From the NCBI GenBank assembly GCA_020025395.1, contig JAHHSE010000033.1, positions 1-12,198 of the forward strand: a DNA stretch of 12,198 bases, given 5' to 3'. Positions 1 to 6,207 of the stretch are shown here, in pieces. Every line of letters begins with the position of its first letter. The stretch's first letter is position 1. A program made the position numbers and the translations under genes. Source of the DNA: Oscillospiraceae bacterium. Lineage in GTDB: Bacteria; Bacillota; Clostridia; Oscillospirales; Oscillospiraceae. The notes under the pieces were generated by a model that saw only the letters and a program-made list of their open reading frames with translations, made no database searches and was not told where the DNA came from.

Positions 1-1
1 T

Positions 2-1222
2 GCGACGCTCGACGCACTGATCGAGGGGGCGCCGGCGAACAACCGCAATGTGGCCGTGGCGGTGGCACGCGCCGCGCAGGCGCGGGCCAGCCCCGGGACC
101 GTGAGGGCGCAGTGCCTGCCGCAGGTCAGAGGGGAGGGCACGGCCGGGGGCGGCGGTGCGCCCGGTGTCCCCATCCAAAAGCCGGAGACTACCCAAGGTC
201 CGGACGGAAGTAAGATTGAGACCGTTCTCAAGCCGGATGGGACCAGGGTGGAGACCGTCACATGGCCCAATGGAGACAAGTCTGTGACCGAGACCCGGAA
301 GGACGGTTCTGTCAGCATCCAAACGGAAAGGGCGGATGGAACCGCGGCCAGGACATCCAAGGACAAGAACGGAGCCGTGGAATCGCAGGTTGTGCTTTCT
401 CAAAAGGCGGTCAGGGAATCGGAGCGGACCAAAGCCCCCATTCCGCTTCCCATTCCTCCCGTTTTGTCCGGTGCGGACAGCAGACAGGCCCCTGTGGTCA
501 AGGTAGAGACGGAAACCAAGGGGAAGGCCGTCATCACCATCCCGGTGACAGGGGCGACCCCCGGCACGGTTGGAGTGCTGATTCATCCGGACGGCACCCA
601 GGAGATCATCCGAAAGTCCGTAAATACCGAGACCGGGGTCACCCTCTCCGTGGAACACGGAGCCGTGGTCAAAATCATGGAAAATACCAGGACCTTCTCT
701 GACATCGACGGCCACTGGGCCAAGGACAGCATTGATTTTGTCGCCAGCCATGAACTCTATTCCGGCACCTCTCCCACCACCTTCAGTCCGGATATGGAGA
801 TGACCCGCAGTATGCTGGCAGTGGTGCTCTACCATCTGGAGGGCAGCCCGGACATCGCGGGAACCAATGTCTTCCAGGATATAAGAGAGGATACCTGGTA
901 CACCAGGGCTGTGGACTGGGCGGCGGAGCGGAAGATTGTCTCCGGCTACGACAACGGAAAGTTCGGTCCGGAGGATCCGATCAGCCGGGAGCAGCTGACA
1001 GTGATGCTCTATCGGTATGTCGGAAGCCCTGCCCATCACGGGACGGCCCGGAGTTTCCAGGATGCCGACCAGGTCAGCGCCTATGCCAGGGAGGCCGTGG
1101 ACTGGGCGGTGGAGACCGGGATCATCAGCGGCACCGGGGCGGGCACCCTGAATCCACAGGGGGTCGTCACCAGGGCCCAGGCGGCCGCCATGCTGGTGCG
1201 CCTGATGGAACAGATCCGATAA
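2..1222 (+). CDS. S-layer homology (SLH) domain protein, C-terminal part, 5' partial
   Basis: The reading frame is open to the window edge (first full codon at 2), so the true start and any signal peptide lie upstream; the GTG at 50 is only an internal codon with no ribosome binding site. Residues below are counted from that GTG. After a GC-rich, Ala/Arg-rich stretch and a Gly-rich linker (about 33-38) come tandem 11-residue repeats (51-116), then a small beta-rich segment containing TPGTVGVLIHPDGT (about 168-186), then three SLH domains: about 215-262 (FSDIDGHWAKD), 277-324 (FQDIREDTWY) and 337-386. SLH domains in Bacillota bind pyruvylated secondary cell wall polymers, so this is probably a cell-surface protein anchored through its C terminus. 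The segment before the SLH triplet is typical of SLH proteins of Oscillospiraceae. It is transcribed alone at its 3' end, with a terminator 25 bases downstream. The function of the missing N-terminal part is unknown. Confidence 0.9.
   Translation, partial: ATLDALIEGAPANNRNVAVAVARAAQARASPGTVRAQCLPQVRGEGTAGGGGAPGVPIQKPETTQGPDGSKIETVLKPDGTRVETVTWPNGDKSVTETRKDGSVSIQTERADGTAARTSKDKNGAVESQVVLSQKAVRESERTKAPIPLPIPPVLSGADSRQAPVVKVETETKGKAVITIPVTGATPGTVGVLIHPDGTQEIIRKSVNTETGVTLSVEHGAVVKIMENTRTFSDIDGHWAKDSIDFVASHELYSGTSPTTFSPDMEMTRSMLAVVLYHLEGSPDIAGTNVFQDIREDTWYTRAVDWAAERKIVSGYDNGKFGPEDPISREQLTVMLYRYVGSPAHHGTARSFQDADQVSAYAREAVDWAVETGIISGTGAGTLNPQGVVTRAQAAAMLVRLMEQIR
200..397 (+). repeat. six tandem 33-bp units encoding 11-residue x-[DN]-G repeats
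   Basis: The SLH protein carries consecutive 11-residue units starting at residues 51, 62, 73, 84, 95 and 106 counted from the GTG at 50: PDGSKIETVLK, PDGTRVETVTW, PNGDKSVTETR, KDGSVSIQTER, ADGTAARTSKD, and a degenerate KNGAVESQVVL. The constant core is [DN]-G at positions 2-3 followed by polar and beta-prone residues. The units have diverged at DNA level, so this is a protein repeat rather than a recent DNA expansion. It probably forms an extended beta-rich stalk between the surface domain and the SLH anchor; that role is inference. Confidence 0.75.
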
Positions 1223-1247
1223 GCGGAAGACAACCGAATAGATACAT

Positions 1248-1292
1248 ACCCCCCGGAGCTGGTCCCATGGGACTTTGTTCCGGGGGGTTTTA
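1248..1292 (+). terminator. intrinsic terminator of the SLH gene
   Basis: ACCCCCCGGA (1248-1257) pairs perfectly with TCCGGGGGGT (1279-1288), and the 3' arm runs into TTTTA. The loop itself contains the palindrome GTCCCATGGGAC (1262-1273), which can form a second hairpin inside the first. It lies 25 bases after the SLH stop codon. Confidence 0.85.
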
Positions 1293-1381
1293 CAGAGGGG
1301 AAGAAAAACAGGCGCTCTGATCCATGGGACAAAACCGCTGGAAATTTGTTTATTTTCCTGCGAAATCCCATACCGCCTCTC

Positions 1382-1410
1382 TTGCAAATTACCATCTTTT
1401 CCTTTATAAT
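1382..1410 (+). promoter_or_regulatory. sigma-A-type promoter of the PocR-domain gene
   Basis: TTGCAA (1382-1387) and a perfect TATAAT (1405-1410) are separated by exactly 17 bases, in an AT-rich island between two GC-rich genes. Transcription should begin around 1416-1418, giving a leader of about 75 bases. Confidence 0.8.
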
Positions 1411-1417
1411 GAAAAAA

Positions 1418-1470
1418 ATAGAAATTTCGACGGAGAGGCGTATTTCTATGCGGAGGGCAATGGCTCTGCA
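1418..1470 (+). promoter_or_regulatory. structured 5' leader: two consecutive hairpins
   Basis: ATAGAAAT (1418-1425) pairs perfectly with ATTTCTAT (1442-1449), with a 16-base loop, and begins almost at the predicted transcription start. Directly after it, TGCGGAG (1449-1455) can pair with CTCTGCA (1464-1470; one G-U pair) around an 8-base loop. The two stems share base 1449, so they abut or compete slightly. Neither is followed by a U tract, so they are not terminators. A 5'-terminal hairpin can stabilise mRNA; here it also encloses a possible ribosome binding site of the short upstream ORF (1448-1474). A regulatory role is inference. Confidence 0.4.
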
Positions 1471-1474
1471 ATGA
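1448..1474 (+). CDS. possible 8-codon upstream ORF (MRRAMALQ) in the PocR leader
   Basis: An ATG at 1448 opens an 8-codon frame ending in TGA at 1472-1474. It has a plausible Shine-Dalgarno sequence, GGAGAGG (1432-1438), 9 bases upstream and lying in the loop of the first leader hairpin. It ends 17 bases before the start of the PocR gene and just before that gene's own AGGAGG. It could be a leader peptide coupling translation or mRNA stability to the main gene. A frame this short can easily occur by chance, so confidence is low. Confidence 0.25.
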   Translation: MRRAMALQ

Positions 1475-1491
1475 ATTAGGAGGATTGAACC

Positions 1492-2289
1492 ATGCTGCTG
1501 AAAGAATTTATAGATCCACAAAAGCTCCAGGAGATTCAGGACCAATTTTCAGACGCTACCGGACTGGCAGCAATTGCGTTGGATGCAGACAATACTTATA
1601 TTACGAAAGGCAGCAACTTCACCGATTTTTGCATGAAGTATACCCGTGAGAGCCCGCTGGGAAAAGAGAGATGTGAAAAATGCGACGCAGAGGGCTGCGG
1701 GGCCTATTTCTGCCATGCGGGTCTGATGGATTTTTCAGAGCCGATTATTGTCAACGGGGAGCAGATCGGTATCATCATTGGTGGTCAGGTGCTTCCGGAG
1801 AAACCCGATCCCTCCAAGTTCCGTGCCATTGCACGGGATCTGGGCATCCCGGAGGATGAGTATATCCGCGCGCTGGATCAGGTGCCCGTCCGGACAGAGA
1901 AGCAGATTCGGGCCGCCGCCACCCTGCTTGGTACGGTAGTCAATGAGCTTGTCAATCTGGAATATGTGAAGAAACTGAACAAGAAGAGAATTGAGGTCTT
2001 CAACTTGGAGAGCGTAGAGGCAGAGGATGCGGTCGCCCAAGTGCAGCGAAAAATGATGGATCTGAGCAAGGTCTCCTCCACAGAGCGTCTGCTGTCCGTC
2101 AACGCGCGGATCGAAGCGGCCCACAGCGGAAACGCAGGAGTCGGCTTTGCCGTGGTCGCCAGAGAGATCAGCAATCTGGCGGAAAATTCCGCCATTGTTT
2201 ACTCGGAGATTCAGGCATTGATTACCAAAATCGGGGATTCCATTCAGAAAATCGGGAATGTGACCTTGGATGGGGAAACGAGAGAATAA
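1492..2289 (+). CDS. soluble PocR-domain sensory protein with minimal chemoreceptor signalling tip
   Basis: 265 residues; ATG at 1492 is preceded by AGGAGG (1478-1483) at 8-base spacing. Residues about 5-155 match the PocR sensory domain, a small-ligand-binding PAS-like domain first named from the propanediol/cobalamin regulator PocR. It shows the cysteine set C61, C64, C69, C74 followed by CHAGLMDFSEPI and IGIIIGGQVLP. Residues about 160-255 are predicted helical and contain a methyl-accepting chemotaxis protein hairpin tip: LLSVNARIEAAHSGNAGVGF and AVVAREISNLAENS. There is no signal peptide, membrane segment or HAMP domain, so it should be cytosolic. The helical part is much shorter than a normal receptor bundle, with only a short return helix after the tip. 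It may sense a metabolite and signal to CheA/CheW, or be a degenerate receptor with another partner; no chemotaxis gene is in view. It has its own promoter and terminator. Confidence 0.85.
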   Translation: MLLKEFIDPQKLQEIQDQFSDATGLAAIALDADNTYITKGSNFTDFCMKYTRESPLGKERCEKCDAEGCGAYFCHAGLMDFSEPIIVNGEQIGIIIGGQVLPEKPDPSKFRAIARDLGIPEDEYIRALDQVPVRTEKQIRAAATLLGTVVNELVNLEYVKKLNKKRIEVFNLESVEAEDAVAQVQRKMMDLSKVSSTERLLSVNARIEAAHSGNAGVGFAVVAREISNLAENSAIVYSEIQALITKIGDSIQKIGNVTLDGETRE

Positions 2290-2297
2290 TCAAATCA

Positions 2298-2360
2298 GGA
2301 GGGGGACAAGCCCCCCCCTCCCAAAAGGCCGATGCCCACCTTGGCGGGGATCGGCCTTTT
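2298..2360 (+). terminator. tandem hairpins, intrinsic terminator of the PocR-domain gene
   Basis: A first hairpin, GGAGGGGG (2298-2305) with CCCCCTCC (2314-2321), begins 9 bases after the stop codon. The main terminator follows: AAAAGGCCGAT (2323-2333) pairs perfectly with ATCGGCCTTTT (2350-2360), an 11-bp stem ending in four T. Confidence 0.85.
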
Positions 2361-2410
2361 CTGGTTGAGGGTCAGGGCGGCAGAAGGCCGCCTTCAAATT
2401 GATCGCGTGG

Positions 2411-2419
2411 TGATATAGA
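2411..2419 (+). promoter_or_regulatory. candidate extended -10 element for the SPFH operon
   Basis: TGATATAGA (2411-2419) reads as TG-N-TATAGA, an extended -10 box in a short AT-rich patch between the upstream terminator and the first gene of the operon. No convincing -35 hexamer lies 16-18 bases upstream. A transcript from here would start near 2425 and would include a possible hairpin pairing GAGGG/GGAC (2436-2446) with GTCC/CCCTC (2450-2458), before the start codon at 2485. Confidence 0.3.
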
Positions 2420-2484
2420 AACGGACGGCATGGGAGAGGGAAGGACAGGGTCCCCCTCCGATGGGTCCGGAAAGGAGCGATTCC

Positions 2485-2784
2485 ATGAGAAAGCCGGACC
2501 CATCCCGGGGATTTTTTCTGTGTTTTCTGACCAATCTGGCCCTTCACTTCTGGTGGGGGGTGGCGGCCCTTCTTCTTTTGATCCTCCATTTCTGGCTGGA
2601 TATCCACTGGGGCTTTGCCTGGGCCGCCTCCGCCATCTGGGGGATGGAGGCCCTGGTCCTGACCCTGCTGATCAGCTGGGGAAATGGGTGCAGCAGACCA
2701 ACCCCTGAGAAAAAAAATCAAAATCCCTATTCCGCAAAGAACAAAGACCTCTTCCCCACCGAACAGGGAGAGGATAAGCCCTAA
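2485..2784 (+). CDS. small two-helix membrane protein, first gene of the SPFH operon
   Basis: 99 residues from the ATG at 2485, chosen because AAAGGAG (2471-2477) sits 7 bases upstream; an in-frame ATG at 2461 has no such site. A short basic N terminus (MRKPDPSRG) leads into two strongly hydrophobic stretches, about residues 10-35 (FFLCFLTNLALHFWWGVAAL onward) and 43-66 (FAWAASAIWGMEALVLTLLI), joined by a short loop containing DIHW. The C-terminal third is polar and lysine-rich. I recognise no named family. Its position 64 bases upstream of the SPFH gene, on the same strand with no terminator between, suggests co-transcription and perhaps a role as a small membrane partner or anchor of the SPFH complex. 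That role is inference. Confidence 0.6.
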   Translation: MRKPDPSRGFFLCFLTNLALHFWWGVAALLLLILHFWLDIHWGFAWAASAIWGMEALVLTLLISWGNGCSRPTPEKKNQNPYSAKNKDLFPTEQGEDKP

Positions 2785-2796
2785 AGGATTCGGATA

Positions 2797-2824
2797 CAGG
2801 GGCGGAGGCCAGCCTTCGCCCCTG
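2797..2824 (+). repeat. intergenic inverted repeat between the small membrane protein and the SPFH gene
   Basis: CAGGGGCGGAGGC (2797-2809) pairs with GCCTTCGCCCCTG (2812-2824) over 13 positions, with one G-U and a nominal 2-base gap; the true loop would open slightly. It lies 12 bases before the AAGGAG of the SPFH gene. There is no T tract, so it is not a standard terminator. It could be an RNA stability or processing element that sets the ratio of the two products. Confidence 0.5.
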
Positions 2825-2848
2825 CCGGGAAAGACAAGGAGTATCAAT

Positions 2849-4153
2849 ATGGGACTAATCAAAGCGGCGGTGGAGGCCGCCGGCGGCGTGATGGCCGACC
2901 AGTGGAAGGACTATTTCTATTGTGAGGCCCTGCCCGACCAGGTTCTAATGGCGAAGGGGCAGAGGCGGACCTTTCGCCGCTCCTCCCGTGGAAAAGGAGG
3001 AGAGAACATTATTACCACCGGCTCTGTGATCGCCGTGGCCGACGGACAGTGCATGATGATTGTGGAGCAGGGAAAGGTAGTAGAGGTGGCAGCAGAGCCG
3101 GGAGAGTTCGTCTTTGACGCCTCCACCGAGTCCACCGTCTTTGCCGGGGACCTGGGCAGCAGCATCCTCCAGGTATTCGAACGGGTTGGAAAGCGGTTTA
3201 CCTTTGGGGGAGAGGCCCCCATGGATCAGCGGGTCTACTACTTCAACACAAGGGAGCTGGTGGGAAACAAGTACGGCACCCCCTCTCCCATCCCCTTCCG
3301 GGTGGTGGATCAGCGGGCCGGAATCGACATGGATATTGCCCTGCGGTGCTTTGGGGAGTACAGCTACCGCATCTCCAACCCCCTGCTTTTCTACACCAAT
3401 CTCAGCGGCAACGAGGCGGAGCGCTATACCAGGGACCGAATCGACGGTCAGCTGAAGTCTGAGCTGCTCACCGCCCTCCAGCCCGCCTTTGCCCGGATCA
3501 GCTCCATGGGGATTCGATATTCCGCCCTTCCGGGCCACACCGCTGAGCTGGCCCGAATTCTCAATGAGGAGCTTTCCGACAAATGGCGGGAGACCCGCGG
3601 CTTGGAGATTGTCTCCTTCGGGGTTTCCTCTGTGAAGGCGGATGAGGCGGACGAGCAGATGATGAAGGAGCTTCAGCGAAGTGCCGCCTTTATGGACCCC
3701 ACCCGTGCCGCCGCCCATTTGGTGGGGGCACAGGCCGCCGCCATGCAGGACGCGGCCAAAAATACAGCCGCCGGACCTGCCATGGCCTTTCTGAACATGG
3801 GGACTGTGAGCCAGGCTGGAGGGGTGAGCGCTCAAAGTCTCTTCCAGATGGGCCGGCAGATGCAGGGACAGGCCGCCCCGTCGGGCTGGGCCTGCCCCTG
3901 CGGTCAGATTGGAAATACAGGAAAATTCTGTCAGAACTGCGGCAAACCCCAGCCTGTCCCGGAGATGGGCTGGACCTGCGCCTGCGGGGCGGTGAGCAAG
4001 GGGAGGTTCTGCCCGGAGTGCGGCAAGCCCAAGCCCGCCGGGGTCCCCCAGTATCAATGCGACAAGTGCGGCTGGGAGCCTGGGGACCCGGCTCATCCCC
4101 CAAAATTCTGCCCGGAGTGCGGGGACCCCTTTGACCAGGGAGATCTTCAATAA
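2849..4153 (+). CDS. SPFH/band-7 domain protein with three C-terminal zinc ribbons (YdjI-like)
   Basis: 434 residues. The ATG at 2849 is chosen over upstream in-frame starts because AAGGAG (2836-2841) sits 7 bases before it and the N terminus MGLIKAAVEAAGGVMADQWK matches this family. Residues about 20-280 form an SPFH domain of the type once labelled virion core protein-like: PDQVLMAKGQRR near 29-40, a central GVxVSSF-like strand near 252-262 (LEIVSFGVSSVKADEADEQM). Residues 280-345 are Ala/Met/Gln-rich and probably helical. The tail holds three ribbons: C349/C351/C361/C364, C377/C379/C388/C391 and C404/C407/C421/C424; the first two are near-duplicates with an unusual C-x-C first knuckle. In B. 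subtilis the SPFH protein YdjI, with YdjG and YdjH, localises to the membrane and recruits PspA. This protein is longer than YdjI (about 320 residues), mainly through the ribbon tail. It has no membrane segment and would depend on its neighbours for anchoring. Confidence 0.9.
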   Translation: MGLIKAAVEAAGGVMADQWKDYFYCEALPDQVLMAKGQRRTFRRSSRGKGGENIITTGSVIAVADGQCMMIVEQGKVVEVAAEPGEFVFDASTESTVFAGDLGSSILQVFERVGKRFTFGGEAPMDQRVYYFNTRELVGNKYGTPSPIPFRVVDQRAGIDMDIALRCFGEYSYRISNPLLFYTNLSGNEAERYTRDRIDGQLKSELLTALQPAFARISSMGIRYSALPGHTAELARILNEELSDKWRETRGLEIVSFGVSSVKADEADEQMMKELQRSAAFMDPTRAAAHLVGAQAAAMQDAAKNTAAGPAMAFLNMGTVSQAGGVSAQSLFQMGRQMQGQAAPSGWACPCGQIGNTGKFCQNCGKPQPVPEMGWTCACGAVSKGRFCPECGKPKPAGVPQYQCDKCGWEPGDPAHPPKFCPECGDPFDQGDLQ

Positions 4154-4184
4154 ATCCCATAGAAAAACATAGGGAGGGATCACT

Positions 4185-5321
4185 GTGTCAAATCCAGTGA
4201 CCAACTATAAATGCCCCGCCTGCACCGGTCCCCTCCATTTTGCGGGACAGTCGGGAAGGCTGGAGTGTGAGTACTGCGGAAGCTCCTACGATGTCCGGGA
4301 GATGGAGGAACTGTACGCCAAAGAGGAGGCCGCGGCAGCCGCCGCTCAGGCGGAGGCGGAGAGCCAGGAGGAAAAGGCCTGGGATGTGGAGGCCGCCGGG
4401 GGCGAATGGGGAGAGGATGGGGAGAGGATGCGGGCCTGGACCTGCCCCTCCTGCGGGGCGCAGCTCCTCTGTGAGGAGACCACCGCCGCCACCAGCTGTC
4501 CCTACTGCGGCAATCCCGCCGTGGTTCCGGGCCAGTTTGCAGGGGTGCGGAAGCCTGACTACATCCTTCCCTTCAAGCTCACAAAGGAGAACGCGATGGC
4601 GGCCCTGAAAGAACATTATAAGGGAAAGTTTCTCCTGCCTAAGGCCTTTGTAGAGGAGAACCATATCCGGGAGATCAAGGGGGTCTATGTCCCCTTTTGG
4701 CTCTTTGACAGTCAGGCGGAGGTGGATATGACCTTCCATGCCACCAACAGCGATACCCACCGGGAGGGGGACTATCTGGTGACCAACACCAGGCACTATG
4801 AGGTTCGGCGCTCCGGACGGATTGGTTTTGAGAGAGTCCCGGTGGACGGTTCCAGCAAGATGTCCGATGATTTTATGGACTCCATTGAGCCATATGACTA
4901 TAAGGAGCTGAAACCCTTTTCCACCGCCTATCTGCCCGGATTTCTGGCGGATAAATACGATGTGGATGCCGATGCCGCCTCCAGGCGGGCGGATTCCCGG
5001 TGTACGAATACCGCTCTCAGCAGCGTCCGAAACACCGTCATCGGCTATGAGACCGTCACGGTGAAAAGCCAGCGGGTGGACCTTCAGCGGGGGAAGGTGA
5101 AGTATGCTATCCTGCCCATCTGGATGCTCTCCACCCAGTGGAACGGGAAACATTATCTTTTTGCCATGAACGGACAGACCGGAAAGATGGTGGGGGACCT
5201 GCCCGCCGATGGGAAAAAGCTGTGGACCGCCTTCTTTTGTCTGGCGGCAGGGGCCTCTGTTCTGCTGAGTCTCTTCTTTTCCGGGCCGCTGGGCCGCTTT
5301 GTCGGCGGCCTCTTTTCGTGA
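4185..5321 (+). CDS. membrane-anchored protein with two TFIIB-type zinc ribbons (YdjG-like)
   Basis: 378 residues, starting with GTG at 4185 behind GGGAGGG (4172-4178, 6-base spacing); the first ribbon begins at residue 10, so a later start would remove it. Ribbon 1: C10, C13, C28, C31. An Ala/Glu-rich charged helix follows (about 38-70). Ribbon 2: C87, C90, C105, C108. Residues 125-330 form a conserved beta-rich region typical of the family (YILPFKLTKENAMAALK, KGVYVPFWLFD, YAILPIWMLSTQWNGKHYLF). A single hydrophobic segment near the C terminus (about 347-373) would anchor it with the bulk in the cytosol. In B. subtilis, YdjG is thought to be one of two membrane partners that hold the SPFH protein YdjI. 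It lies 31 bases after the SPFH gene and 13 bases before the TPM gene, a clear operon arrangement. The zinc-binding residues suggest protein or possibly nucleic-acid contacts; the molecular activity is unknown. Confidence 0.87.
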   Translation: MSNPVTNYKCPACTGPLHFAGQSGRLECEYCGSSYDVREMEELYAKEEAAAAAAQAEAESQEEKAWDVEAAGGEWGEDGERMRAWTCPSCGAQLLCEETTAATSCPYCGNPAVVPGQFAGVRKPDYILPFKLTKENAMAALKEHYKGKFLLPKAFVEENHIREIKGVYVPFWLFDSQAEVDMTFHATNSDTHREGDYLVTNTRHYEVRRSGRIGFERVPVDGSSKMSDDFMDSIEPYDYKELKPFSTAYLPGFLADKYDVDADAASRRADSRCTNTALSSVRNTVIGYETVTVKSQRVDLQRGKVKYAILPIWMLSTQWNGKHYLFAMNGQTGKMVGDLPADGKKLWTAFFCLAAGASVLLSLFFSGPLGRFVGGLFS

Positions 5322-5334
5322 GGAGGGGGGACCC

Positions 5335-6141
5335 ATGAGAAAGAGAGGTTTTATCCTTTGGATTTCCCTGCTTCTGATGCTGACCCTCTGGGCCGTGGCC
5401 GGGATCCGGCCGAATGAGTATGTGACGGACACGGCCGGACTCCTCTCCCGGGAGGAGCTGGACGCACTGAGCGAGCACGCCGCCCGACTGGAGGAGAACT
5501 ATCATTTCGGCATTTACATCATCACCCTGGACGATATGACAGGCTATGGGGACGATGACATAGAGGATGCGGCAGAGCGGATCTATCTGGACAATGCGCT
5601 GGGAGTCGGGGAGGACCGAAGCGGCCTGCTCCTCCTGCTCTCCATGAAAGATCGGTCCTGGGCGCTCTATGCCTTCGGCTACGGCAACACCGCCTTTACC
5701 GATTATGGAAAAGAGTACCTCAGCGGCCGCTTTCTGGATGATTTCCGAGAAGACAGCTGGTATGACGGCCTGACAGATTTTCAAAAAACCTGTGAAGAGA
5801 TGCTGGAAAGCGCCCAAAAGGGGGAGGCGGTGGATGTAAATCGTCCGCCGGACCCGCCCCATGCCAGAGTCTATGGCATTCTGGTCTGCGTTCTGCTCGG
5901 GGTGCTGATTGCGGCCCTGATTACCTTCCTTTTGAAGCGTCAGCTGAGATCGGTGGCAAAGGGGACCCAGGCAGAGGCCTTTGTGTCAGCCGGCGGATTG
6001 GAGTTGTCCCGGCGGCAGGACCAGTATACCCACACCACACAGACCCGAATCTATGACCCCCCGGTAAAACATGACGGAGACAGCGGCGGCGGGACCACCA
6101 CCACCTCCAGGGGGGGATCCAGCGCCTCCGGACACTTCTGA
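5335..6141 (+). CDS. TPM-domain membrane protein (YdjH/UPF0603-like)
   Basis: 268 residues. The ATG at 5335 follows AGGAGG (5321-5326) that overlaps the preceding stop codon, and gives a good signal sequence (MRKRG then ILWISLLLMLTLWAVAG, 1-23). Residues about 26-165 form a TPM domain: NEYVTDTAGLLSREELDAL, HFGIYIITLDDMTGYGDDDI, then GVGEDRSGLLLLLSMKDR and a GYGN turn. A second hydrophobic helix (178-200, VYGILVCVLLGVLIAALITF) is followed by KRQLR, so the TPM domain should face outside and the tail the cytosol. The C terminus is a Gly/Ser/Thr tail ending in GGSSASGHF, as is common in this family. TPM domains elsewhere act in photosystem II repair or phosphatase-like roles; no catalytic activity can be claimed here. 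In B. subtilis the equivalent YdjH pairs with YdjG to hold the SPFH protein at the membrane. Confidence 0.87.
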   Translation: MRKRGFILWISLLLMLTLWAVAGIRPNEYVTDTAGLLSREELDALSEHAARLEENYHFGIYIITLDDMTGYGDDDIEDAAERIYLDNALGVGEDRSGLLLLLSMKDRSWALYAFGYGNTAFTDYGKEYLSGRFLDDFREDSWYDGLTDFQKTCEEMLESAQKGEAVDVNRPPDPPHARVYGILVCVLLGVLIAALITFLLKRQLRSVAKGTQAEAFVSAGGLELSRRQDQYTHTTQTRIYDPPVKHDGDSGGGTTTTSRGGSSASGHF

Positions 6142-6163
6142 CCCTGTCAGAGCGGGTTTCTTA

Positions 6164-6207
6164 AAAAAGCACATTCCGGTGGGAAATCCCACCGGAATGT
6201 GCTTTTT
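6164..6207. terminator. bidirectional terminator between the convergent operons
   Basis: A perfect 21-bp inverted repeat (6164-6184 with 6187-6207) starts with five A and ends with five T, so it works as a terminator in both directions. It ends the TPM-domain operon (+) and the glycerol operon (-). The TAA stop of the DUF1667 gene (6208-6206 on the minus strand) overlaps its outer edge by two bases, so termination follows translation with no spacer. Confidence 0.95.

Noticed and set aside
1081..1545. Minus-strand 154-codon frame across the SLH end and the PocR promoter
   Set aside because: It overlaps a strong terminator and a near-consensus promoter and its product has no features.
2684..2848. 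N-terminal extension of the SPFH protein by 55 residues
   Set aside because: It overlaps the small membrane protein gene, is lysine/proline-rich without family similarity, and the start at 2849 has a proper AAGGAG.
2945..5432. Two long minus-strand frames (419 and 414 codons) opposite the SPFH and zinc-ribbon genes
   Set aside because: The plus-strand products have ordered zinc ligands and family motifs; the antisense products have no recognisable domain and no ribosome binding site.
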